Source: DATKKK01 sp964354625 (GTDB taxonomy: Archaea > Thermoproteota > Bathyarchaeia > Bathyarchaeales > Bathycorpusculaceae). From it: a stretch of DNA of 20,116 nucleotides. This document shows, piece by piece, positions 15,429-20,116 of this stretch. The DNA lies in assembly GCA_964354625.1 (NCBI GenBank), contig CAYHAK010000030.1:1-20116 (forward strand). The letters run 5' to 3'. The notes below the pieces were generated by a model that was not told the origin of the DNA, ran no database searches, and was given only the letters and a program-made list of their open reading frames with translations. The position numbers were made by a program, and so were the translations under genes. The first letter of the stretch is position 1. Each line of letters begins with the position of its first letter.

Positions 15429-15458
15429 ATTACCTTTAGGTAATTACCAAACAGTAAT
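15429..15458. promoter_or_regulatory. Palindromic operator of the regulator-hsp20 operon
   Basis: Four ATTAC or GTAAT half-sites are packed in 30 bases: ATTACC-TTTA-GGTAAT (15429-15444), the perfect 10-bp palindrome GGTAATTACC (15439-15448), and ATTAC-6-GTAAT (15443-15458). They lie directly downstream of the minus-strand TATA box and cover the predicted start, where a bound repressor would block transcription. Confidence 0.7.
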
Positions 15459-15465
15459 ATATAAA
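15454..15465 (-). promoter_or_regulatory. TATA box of the regulator-hsp20 operon
   Basis: TTTATATATTAC on the minus strand is a strong archaeal TATA box. Transcription would start near 15436, giving a leader of about 26 bases before the ATG at 15410 that includes the CTGGAGGCGAC site. Confidence 0.65.
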
Positions 15466-15663
15466 TGTGCACGTCGAAGGAACAGTACGTAGAATGGCAT
15501 TGCGCCTGCAATCTCTAGCTGCGGAATCTTCTGAACGCTCTGCAAGCAACCAGACTGAACCACACTGGTAAGTCTCGGTCCTTCGTCCTAGTGCGCGCCC
15601 AAACCAGCCTTGCGACAAAACGGATAGGAACGTGCGAGTGCGAACATGGATCGCAAAGCAACA

Positions 15664-15673
15664 AAGTATAATT
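15664..15673 (+). promoter_or_regulatory. Candidate TATA box before the 15706 ORF
   Basis: AAGTATAATT lies about 37 bases ahead of the ATG at 15706, the distance expected for a nearly leaderless archaeal transcript. Confidence 0.4.
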
Positions 15674-15705
15674 TCCGGAAGCAGGCACAATAGGCAAGCC
15701 ACAGG

Positions 15706-15930
15706 ATGGGTCCTATGCCCAACTCGAAAGCCATGGCCAAGCTGCATGTCGTCTTGCTTGTTGTATGTGCAGGCGTGGCACCTGCCCTGGTAGACGTTTT
15801 CGTCAGGCAGCCAGCCGAAAACACGCCACCGCCGCCTCCAAGCGCGCGCGCTAACCGATTAAGCACTAGGCAAACGGAATGTTCCCAAAGGTCTCAAGCC
15901 AGATATGACCTTTGTCTCTTTGCAGACTGA
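15706..15930 (+). CDS. Possible small signal-anchored, proline-rich peptide
   Basis: The 74-residue frame starts MGPMPNSKAMAK, then has one hydrophobic stretch KLHVVLLVVCAGVAPALVDV that could be a signal peptide or membrane anchor, then QPAENTPPPPPSARA and a polar tail. A TATA-like box sits at the right distance for a leaderless mRNA. The tail reads across the GC-alternating motif at 15841-15852 and loses protein-like character after it, so the true gene may be shorter or absent. I do not recognise the sequence. Confidence 0.35.
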   Translation: MGPMPNSKAMAKLHVVLLVVCAGVAPALVDVFVRQPAENTPPPPPSARANRLSTRQTECSQRSQARYDLCLFAD

Positions 15931-16000
15931 CCTGCTGAGAATCAGTGCACTTCAGCCCTATGATGCATTGACAGGAGAAAGGATAAGAATCGGGAATTGA
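15905..16000 (+). CDS. Possible 31-residue micro-ORF, unrecognised
   Basis: ATG at 15905 opens MTFVSLQTDLLRISALQPYD and ends GERIRIGN. The frame is also open upstream (NVPKGLKPD) but reaches a stop with no other start. The composition looks protein-like, and its TGA lies in the same frame and seven bases ahead of the zinc-ribbon ORF start. It could be the remnant C-terminus of a longer lost gene. Confidence is low. Confidence 0.25.
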   Translation: MTFVSLQTDLLRISALQPYDALTGERIRIGN

Positions 16001-16006
16001 TTAGTA

Positions 16007-16129
16007 GTGGCTGGGTTTGGTGTGGAGACGCTCTACGTCTGCAACAGGTGCAACAAGGCCTACCAGAAGGCCGCGGAACGCTGCCCGAAATGCGGCGGCA
16101 AATTGAAAACCGTCAAGCTCATCTGCTAG
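16007..16129 (+). CDS. Zinc-ribbon microprotein
   Basis: A 40-codon frame from GTG at 16007 (or 35 codons from GTG at 16022) encodes VETLYVCNRCNKAYQKAAE followed by RCPKCGGKLKTVKLIC. The two CxxC knuckles, CNRC and CPKCGG, are 12 residues apart and form a classic rubredoxin-like zinc ribbon that fills nearly the whole peptide. Such stand-alone ribbons are common in archaea and are often annotated only by homology. The start is unsure: no strong Shine-Dalgarno site is seen before either GTG. It lies convergent to cysteine synthase with 66 bases between the stops. Confidence 0.7.
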   Translation: MAGFGVETLYVCNRCNKAYQKAAERCPKCGGKLKTVKLIC

Positions 16130-16195
16130 ATGCCGCGTGGTTTGTAGAAGATCACGTTTCCGTGTTGCGCGCGCGCTGTGGCGGGCATGATGGTT

Positions 16196-17170
16196 CTAGT
16201 GATGCTTTTGTGTGCTTTGTGGTTTTCTTTCGCAGCATGATTCTCTGAACAGGCCAGTGGTGTAGTAGCGGTCCGCGCTGTCAGGCAGAACCGTCACCAC
16301 GGTTTTGCCTTTGCCGAGGCTTCTGGCCACCTTCTTGGCCACGTACACATTTGCGCCGGAAGATATCCCTACAAACAGCGCTCTTTCCTTAGCAAGACAA
16401 CACGCTGTCTCAATCGCGTCTTCGTCACACACCTGCACCCAGTCGTCAATCATGCTTTCGTCCACGATTTGAGGAATGAAGCCGTCGCCTATTCCCTCGA
16501 CTTGGTGCTTGATTATGGCCAGGTGGTCCGTCACTTTCTTGGGCGCGTGGGCTTTTGGGCCTACGGGTTCGACGGCTACTATCTTGGCCTTGGGGTTGAC
16601 GGTTTTGAGGGCTTGGCCGACTCCCATGATTGTGCCTCCTGTGCCTATACCTGCGATGAATGCGTCAACCCATCCCTTTGGAACCTGTCTCAAGATCTCT
16701 TTTCCTGTGTGCTCTCGGTGGGCAACCACGTTAGCAGTGTTCTCAAACTGGGAAGGCATCCACCAGCTCGGCTGCTTCGCCAGTTCCCTGGCCTTCGCCA
16801 AGGCCCCCTCCACAAACTCCGCACGGGGCGTCAGAACCACCTGAGCACCGTAGTGCTGCATGATACAGCGTCTTTCAGGCGAAGCCTGTCCAGGCATGAC
16901 TATTACGACTCTGTATCCTTTTGCCGTTCCCACCATGCTGAGGCCTATGCCCGTGTTGCCACTCGTGGCCTCGACGATGGTACCTCCCGGCCTGATAATG
17001 CCCTGCTTCTCAGCCTGCTCAATCATCTGCTTGGCAATCCTGTCCTTGACGCTCCCGCCAGGGTTCAGGTACTCAAGCTTCGCGTACACGTCCGCCTTGA
17101 CACCCTTGAACACCAACCTGATCATTGGCGTCTCACCGATCAAATCCACAACGTTGTCAACAACCTTCAA
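16196..17170 (-). CDS. cysK: Cysteine synthase (PLP-dependent, CysK/CysM family)
   Basis: This fold type II PLP enzyme makes L-cysteine from an activated serine and sulfide in the cytosol. The PLP lysine is K42 in NPGGSVKDR; EATSGNTGIGL is the substrate-binding loop, GIGTGGTIMGVG the phosphate-cradle loop, and GISSGANV the C-terminal signature. ADVYAKLEYLNPGGSVKDR matches both O-acetylserine and O-phosphoserine sulfhydrylases, so the acyl donor is open. The TTG at 17170 (MKVVDNVVDLIGETP) is preferred over a TTG nine codons upstream because GGGAGGGG lies five bases before it and the family begins there. That gives 324 residues. The C-terminal tail after DSADRYY is long and Cys/Lys/His-rich (CCERKPQSTQKHH). 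Confidence 0.93.
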   Translation of the reverse strand: MKVVDNVVDLIGETPMIRLVFKGVKADVYAKLEYLNPGGSVKDRIAKQMIEQAEKQGIIRPGGTIVEATSGNTGIGLSMVGTAKGYRVVIVMPGQASPERRCIMQHYGAQVVLTPRAEFVEGALAKARELAKQPSWWMPSQFENTANVVAHREHTGKEILRQVPKGWVDAFIAGIGTGGTIMGVGQALKTVNPKAKIVAVEPVGPKAHAPKKVTDHLAIIKHQVEGIGDGFIPQIVDESMIDDWVQVCDEDAIETACCLAKERALFVGISSGANVYVAKKVARSLGKGKTVVTVLPDSADRYYTTGLFRESCCERKPQSTQKHH

Positions 17171-17372
17171 CCTAGCCCCCTCCCAAGCAAACCACAACTA
17201 TGATCCGGACAATGATAAGCATTTCCCAGAGGAGAGATTCGCTCTCCGCTTAGCGCGCGCATGTCTTGCTTGTTGACTATCGAGATGCTTGCTGAGTCTG
17301 AATCAGCATTTGAAGTTGGCAAGAGATAACTGGAGCATGCATAGGAATTAACGCTGGGTGCTCGAGGTGAGC

Positions 17373-17927
17373 ATGTTAGAGAATAGGGAATTCACGGTTG
17401 ATCAACGGCTTCTGTCAGCAAGAAACACTTATGTTCTCAAGAACAGGCTGGGCGAGCAATTAGGTTTCGTCAAACAGGAATTCCTCAGCTGGGGTCCCCA
17501 TTTTTGGCTTGAAGACAACGCGGGGACCCGTCTAGGCGAGATTGACGGGAAAGTCGTTACGGTTCATCACGAGTACGAGATCAAAGACAAGGACGGACAT
17601 GTCAAGGCCAAGATCAAAAAGAAGGTTCTGAAACTGTTCGGTAGCGAGTGGTGGATGGAAGATGCAGACTGCCACGAACTGGCAAGAATAAAAGGCAACA
17701 TAATCCATCACGCATACGACATGGTGGCACCAGACAAAACGACCATAGCAAAGGTTAATCTGAACTGGACAACCATCCAAGATGAATACTGTATTGAAAT
17801 CGTCAAACATGGATTTGATCCTCTGCTCGTGCTGGGCTACGCAATCGCGATGGACAACGTTGAGCATCAAAGCAGAAGCCAAGTGGGAACAGGAGTGAAG
17901 ATTGTAGCAAAGCTCCTAGGAAGATAG
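17373..17927 (+). CDS. LURP-one-related / tubby C-terminal-like protein
   Basis: The 184-residue product is built of repeating beta strands with a buried helix: YVLKNRLGEQLGFVKQEFLS, HHEYEIKDKDGHVKAKIKKK, AYDMVAPDKTTIAKVNLNW and a final hydrophobic helix (LLVLGYAIAMDNVEH). This matches the LURP-one-related fold (DUF567), related to tubby and phospholipid scramblase domains; its role in prokaryotes is unknown, perhaps lipid or membrane-associated. The ATG at 17373 follows GAGGTGA by only two bases, which is tight; an in-frame GTG at 17358 is the alternative start. It is divergent from cysteine synthase and followed by a gene-poor stretch. Confidence 0.8.
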   Translation: MLENREFTVDQRLLSARNTYVLKNRLGEQLGFVKQEFLSWGPHFWLEDNAGTRLGEIDGKVVTVHHEYEIKDKDGHVKAKIKKKVLKLFGSEWWMEDADCHELARIKGNIIHHAYDMVAPDKTTIAKVNLNWTTIQDEYCIEIVKHGFDPLLVLGYAIAMDNVEHQSRSQVGTGVKIVAKLLGR

Positions 17928-18008
17928 AAAACACGCTCGACGCTTTTGCTGCTTGACCCTTTTCTCCATTAGAGTAGACGTTAAGCTTGTTTCGGCAGAA
18001 TGGGCTTT

Positions 18009-18041
18009 TGGTGGGGCCGGCCGGATTTGAACCGACGACCT
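18009..18041 (-). other. tRNA 3'-end fragment, likely attachment-site remnant
   Basis: Read on the minus strand, this holds a variable-loop AGGTC, a paired T arm (GTCGG-TTCAAAT-CCGGC), an acceptor strand CGGCCCC, discriminator A and an encoded CCA. The matching 5' acceptor GGGGCCG is not found within several hundred bases upstream and no anticodon stem pairs. It is therefore a partial tRNA, as left at one end of an element integrated into a tRNA gene. The plus strand here translates as GRPDLNRRPF, a string often seen at the start of archaeal tRNA-targeting integrases, but the frame stops at 18182. Confidence 0.6.
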
Positions 18042-18070
18042 TTCCCCGGAACTGGCCTATCAGCCGGCTC

Positions 18071-18220
18071 CTACGGGTTTCTTCGACCGCTCCAGAACTT
18101 CGTCATTCCAGCCTTCAGGCTGGTCCGTAGATCGTTCTGTAAGGTTCTGGAGCCCGTCGTCAAACCTGCCTTATCAGGGTAAAGTGATATTCCCATGCTT
18201 GGTTGTTGTGTGTTGTTCAT
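18071..18220 (-). CDS. 49-residue ORF, second of a tiny overlapping pair
   Basis: ATG at 18220 overlaps the stop of the upstream ORF as ATGA and has a perfect GAGGTGA Shine-Dalgarno site (18228-18234) seven bases ahead. The product starts MNNTQQPSMGISLYPDKAG and is basic towards its end (KFWSGRRNP). No family is recognised. Much of its 3' half coincides with the nested inverted repeat at 18089-18153, so its sequence may be shaped by that structure; translation is well signalled but function is unknown. Confidence 0.45.
   Translation of the reverse strand: MNNTQQPSMGISLYPDKAGLTTGSRTLQNDLRTSLKAGMTKFWSGRRNP
18089..18153. repeat. Nested hairpin structure
   Basis: A perfect 10-bp outer stem, GCTCCAGAAC (18089-18098) with GTTCTGGAGC (18144-18153), encloses a perfect inner stem-loop CCAGCC-TTCA-GGCTGG (18109-18122 core, closing at 18108 and 18123). 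Between the stems lie unequal internal loops. The structure is adjacent to the tRNA fragment and could be a recombination or transposon-end hairpin, or an RNA element. Confidence 0.55.
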
Positions 18221-18333
18221 TGTGTTGTCACCTCTGTGAATTGATCTAGGGTGCGGCACTTGGCCGCTTCGACGTAGTGTAGGAGGGTTTCTAGTATCCA
18301 TCTTCTTACCTCATACTTCTTTGGCTTGCTCAT
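18217..18333 (-). CDS. 38-residue ORF, first of a tiny overlapping pair
   Basis: ATG at 18333 opens MSKPKKYEVRRWILETLLHY and ends DQFTEVTTQ: a basic N-terminus followed by an amphipathic helix. GGAGTTATGAGCG lies before it as a weak site. A TATA box and a perfect dyad sit 50-80 bases upstream, and the next ORF overlaps its stop by four bases. The layout (promoter, dyad, two small overlapping genes) is like a self-regulated toxin-antitoxin or phage-type micro-operon, but both proteins are shorter than usual for such systems and neither is recognised. Confidence 0.5.
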   Translation of the reverse strand: MSKPKKYEVRRWILETLLHYVEAAKCRTLDQFTEVTTQ

Positions 18334-18384
18334 CGCTCATAACTCCATGCTTTCTTATTGCTGCTGTGGTGTGACGAGCAAGCG

Positions 18385-18402
18385 GCATCATGCCAATGAT
18401 GC
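18385..18402. promoter_or_regulatory. Perfect 7-bp dyad, candidate operator
   Basis: GCATCAT-GCCA-ATGATGC lies directly downstream of the minus-strand TATA box and just over the predicted start (near 18383) of the tiny two-ORF unit. This is where archaeal repressors usually bind. Confidence 0.55.
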
Positions 18403-18413
18403 AAAAAATTTAT
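18403..18413 (-). promoter_or_regulatory. TATA box of the tiny two-ORF unit
   Basis: ATAAATTTTTT on the minus strand. The predicted start lies inside or just after the adjacent dyad, giving a leader of about 50 bases. Confidence 0.45.
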
Positions 18414-18484
18414 GTTTCCGAGGTATGGTTGCCGCGAGGGAACAATAAACTTTTTAGCTAGCGAGGAACGGTGCTGTTTTTGCG

Positions 18485-18555
18485 GAAAAATGGGTGACCG
18501 AAGGCCACGAGTGAGCTTGCGAGTGAGTGGGGGCGAAGCCCTCATCCCATTTTTC
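18485..18555. ncRNA. Possible structured RNA or long hairpin
   Basis: GAAAAATGGG-TGA (18485-18497) pairs with TCA-T-CCCATTTTTC (18542-18555) as a 13-bp stem with one bulged base. Inside lies a small hairpin GGGC-GAA-GCCC (18531-18541) and two direct copies of GAGTGAG. A TATA-like ATAAACTTTTTA at 18445-18456 would start a plus-strand transcript near 18480. No known RNA family is recognised, and a simple inverted repeat without a transcript is equally possible. Confidence 0.35.
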
Positions 18556-18652
18556 AAAAACCGCTTTGACGCGCGTATTTCTAGGTTGTAGGTGTATAAT
18601 GTTGGTGCGCTGAATAGAGCGCGCGCTAGGGGCTCAGGCAATCGATTATGGT

Positions 18653-19174
18653 TTATTCCTTCTTTTTCATCTTCAACATATGTTCGGCTAATGCCGAGAG
18701 AGTCAGGCTGTGAAAGTGGTTGCTATCTTCTAGGCTAACCATGAAAGTGTCTGTTTTACCCATTTTGACATGCGGATCTTTCCTAACCTTATTCAGGAAT
18801 TTGAGATATGAAGCAAAGTCCTCATGAAGAGTGACAATCATCCTATCGGCCTGCATGCCCATTCCGCTCATGCCTAGAATGTATGACAATGGTTCCTTCT
18901 TGAATTCTTCACGAAGGAATTTTCGCCTTTCCTCAATGTCGTCACGTGAAATATTCTCTGTAAGCTCATAGGTACTGAAAGCCAAAATCTGGTAGCCGAG
19001 CTTGTTGAAATCAGGTATCATAGTGTATTCCTTGATGTAGCCTTCTTTCTCCAGTTTCTTCAAGGTTCTGCTTATCGTGGGCTGAGAAACACCCAACACC
19101 TTAGCCAGTTCTCTGTCGCTTCTTCGGCTATTCTTCATGAGTTCAGATATCAATCTTAATTCGGTATCTTTCAT
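18653..19174 (-). CDS. Lrp/AsnC-family transcriptional regulator
   Basis: The 173-residue protein starts MKDTELRLISELMKNSRRSD and has the Lrp helix-turn-helix RELAKVLGVSQPTISRTLKKL at about 22-42, followed by the wing (KEGYIKEYTMIPDFNKLGY) and a C-terminal sensor domain. The C-terminal part lacks an obvious ligand-binding RAM motif, so the effector, if any, is unknown. AAGGA lies five bases before the ATG, and a weak TATA-like sequence lies about 110 bases upstream. It is monocistronic and flanked by gene-poor DNA. Confidence 0.85.
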   Translation of the reverse strand: MKDTELRLISELMKNSRRSDRELAKVLGVSQPTISRTLKKLEKEGYIKEYTMIPDFNKLGYQILAFSTYELTENISRDDIEERRKFLREEFKKEPLSYILGMSGMGMQADRMIVTLHEDFASYLKFLNKVRKDPHVKMGKTDTFMVSLEDSNHFHSLTLSALAEHMLKMKKKE

Positions 19175-19502
19175 GGCTTTCCTTGTTGGTTGTGAAAGGA
19201 TTTGAATTCATCGGTTCTTTCAGGGCACGCACTACCATCTCACAGTGTCAATCGATACAGTTCAAACTGACTAGAGACAACAAAGCTTATCCATATTGAA
19301 GCATATGATACATGTGCAGGCGTGTGTACGACGAAAGGTTCTTCCTTTCCCCTAGTCCGTACGATGAAGGATCACTTATCGTACACTACGTCTGTTTTTC
19401 CTATGACTGTGTTCTCTATACACGTGAGCCTCAAAACATACACTTGATCATCTTAGCGCGCGCTATTCTGTGAACTCTGTTTGGTTGATGGTGATGGTTC
19501 GC
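19175..19502. other. Gene-free interval with GTACGA dyads
   Basis: No gene is seen. The interval carries the regulator's leader and a weak TATA-like ATAAGCTT at 19284-19292. It also has a perfect inverted repeat GTGTACGA (19324-19331) and TCGTACAC (19379-19386) with a CGTACG palindrome between them (19358-19363), and TAGCGCGCGCTA at 19454-19465. Confidence 0.5.
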
Positions 19503-19646
19503 CTAGTTGGTGTGAAGCGCATAGCGGTAGCTATGAATAGTATGCGCGCGGTTTCTCCACGTGGAGAATTGGTGATATCTCACTTCTTTTTCTTGCTCTT
19601 CTTTTTCTTCTTCTGCTGACCCATCAATACAAAACCCCTTTTCCAT
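19503..19646 (-). CDS. Possible 47-residue leaderless micro-ORF
   Basis: ATG at 19646 lies about 32 bases after the centre of a minus-strand TATA box (CCTATATTTATCTC, 19671-19684), the spacing of a leaderless mRNA. It encodes MEKGFCIDGSAEEEKEEQEK and a tail with many aromatic residues and His. In another frame the same DNA holds ATG at 19624 for a 14-residue peptide MGQQKKKKKSKKKK ending at 19580. Which frame is used, if any, cannot be decided by eye. The palindrome at 19553-19568 lies inside it. Confidence 0.3.
   Translation of the reverse strand: MEKGFCIDGSAEEEKEEQEKEVRYHQFSTWRNRAHTIHSYRYALHTN
19553..19568. repeat. Perfect 16-bp palindrome
   Basis: TTCTCCACGTGGAGAA is a perfect palindrome without spacer. 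It stands between the GC motif at 19544-19549 and the lysine-rich micro-ORF, and could be a protein-binding site or the stem of a terminator-like hairpin for the minus-strand transcript. Confidence 0.5.
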
Positions 19647-19670
19647 TCGAAAAGACGCCTAGTTCGTCCT

Positions 19671-19684
19671 GAGATAAATATAGG
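19671..19684 (-). promoter_or_regulatory. TATA box of the 19646 micro-ORF
   Basis: CCTATATTTATCTC on the minus strand predicts transcription from about 19653, seven bases before the ATG at 19646. Confidence 0.45.
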
Positions 19685-19716
19685 CAGTAATTCATAAATA
19701 TTGTCATTTGTCTATA

Positions 19717-19869
19717 TTATATACCTAACCAAATCTGGCGCGCAAGTTTTGCTACACCGTTGCCAATCAAAGAGACTTGTGCGCTTGATCCTTGCTTAGC
19801 CTTTCTTCTCTGCTTCCTGCGGGCGTGTTGCCTGCGCTTCTTCTTCTTAGACTTCCCCTTGAAAGGCAA
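19717..19869 (-). CDS. 50-residue lysine/arginine-rich micro-ORF
   Basis: A TTG at 19869, after GCGAGGAAAC, encodes PFKGKSKKKKRRQHARRKQ followed by RRKAKQGSSA and a short apolar tail (QVSLIGNGVAKLARQIWLGI). The first half is extremely basic, as in small nucleic-acid-binding or ribosomal tails; it does not match L39e, L41e or S30e as I know them. A TATA box (19899-19907) stands about 34 bases ahead of the start. The combination of promoter, short leader and consistent composition supports a real small gene, with moderate doubt. Confidence 0.45.
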   Translation of the reverse strand: MPFKGKSKKKKRRQHARRKQRRKAKQGSSAQVSLIGNGVAKLARQIWLGI

Positions 19870-19898
19870 GTTTCCTCGCTGTATAATCTAGGGGAGCA

Positions 19899-19907
19899 CT
19901 TAAAAAG
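19899..19907 (-). promoter_or_regulatory. TATA box of the lysine-rich micro-ORF
   Basis: CTTTTTAAG on the minus strand predicts a transcript start near 19878, about nine bases before the TTG at 19869. Confidence 0.4.
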
Positions 19908-20116
19908 TTTGCTAATTACCTATAACAATAGCAAATCACTGATGCCAACGTTGGGAATAGCGCGCGCACTAACTACCTGAGAGACTCTCTAAGCAAGCGC
20001 GGGCGATAAGTTTTTGAAATATACCTATGTCACAAAGGCTTGATTTCTATAATGATTTTGTTAATTGCCAGTTCGCAGATTTTTCTTATTCCTCTCTTTC
20101 CGCTCTCATAGCTCAC

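Larger units (their letters stand above)
15466..16006. other. Stretch with only tiny candidate ORFs
   Basis: No clear gene fills this interval. It contains a leaderless-looking plus-strand ORF (15706-15930), a 31-codon plus-strand ORF (15905-16000), and alternating GC tracts at 15593-15598 and 15841-15852. Minus-strand frames here look like chance. Confidence 0.5.

Noticed and set aside
15436..15866. Two overlapping minus-strand frames upstream of the ArsR regulator
   Set aside because: Composition is not protein-like, the two conflict with each other, and the ArsR promoter and operator account for the nearest part.
18009..18160. Complete tRNA gene on the minus strand
   Set aside because: The T arm and acceptor 3' strand are good, but no 5' acceptor GGGGCCG and no paired anticodon stem could be found, even allowing an intron of a few hundred bases.
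18000..18182. Plus-strand 60-codon ORF starting in the tRNA fragment
   Set aside because: GRPDLNRRP-type translations come from antisense tRNA sequence; the frame ends without any recombinase motif.
18330..18641. 103-codon minus-strand frame
   Set aside because: It crosses the hairpin, the dyad and a promoter, and its composition is not protein-like.
1..20116. CRISPR array or insertion sequence
   Set aside because: No regularly spaced direct repeats of 20-40 bases and no transposase-like gene were seen; the GC motif copies are irregularly spaced and too short.

Overview
The window reads as archaeal chromosomal DNA of medium GC content. Many genes are preceded by TATA boxes 25-35 bases from the inferred transcription start. 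Leaders are often very short, TTG and GTG starts are frequent, and Shine-Dalgarno sites are of the GGTGA or GGAGG type. A full GrpE-DnaK-DnaJ set beside an Hsp20 gene with an ArsR-like regulator, a class II (GlpX-type) fructose bisphosphatase and an Lrp/AsnC regulator fit a mesophilic archaeon. Bathyarchaeia or a related lineage is my guess; no rRNA gene or other decisive marker is present.

Layout. 1-1730: a helix-turn-helix / coiled-coil / zinc-ribbon protein (minus) with an inverted-repeat leader, in gene-poor DNA. 1728-5993 (minus): ABC ATPase, ABC-2 permease, dipeptide epimerase and GlpX, all in one direction and closely spaced. 6189-6575 (plus): a small four-helix membrane protein with a promoter for a nearly leaderless transcript. 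6803-10630 (minus): a cytosolic protein made of three tandem cation-efflux C-terminal domains, an Mg2+-type P-type ATPase whose N-terminus is out of frame with its ATG, and a three-helix membrane protein coupled to it by an ATGA overlap. 10811-15410: a stress island, grpE-dnaK-dnaJ (plus) converging on an ArsR regulator-hsp20 operon (minus) with a palindromic operator at its promoter. 15411-16195: about 0.8 kb with only tiny candidate genes, including a zinc-ribbon microprotein. 16196-17927: cysteine synthase (minus) and a LURP-one-like protein (plus). 17928-20116: AT-richer, gene-poor DNA with a tRNA 3'-end fragment, a pair of tiny overlapping ORFs behind a TATA box and a perfect dyad, two hairpin structures, an Lrp/AsnC regulator and lysine-rich micro-ORFs. 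This last part looks like an accessory or decayed integrated segment.

Themes. The Mg2+/metal and chaperone blocks are divergent from a shared 180-bp promoter region. Across the window an alternating GCGCGC motif, at its fullest TAGCGCGCGCTA, recurs in the gene-poor DNA about fourteen times but only twice by eye in the far larger coding part. It is the main pattern that ordinary gene annotation does not explain.
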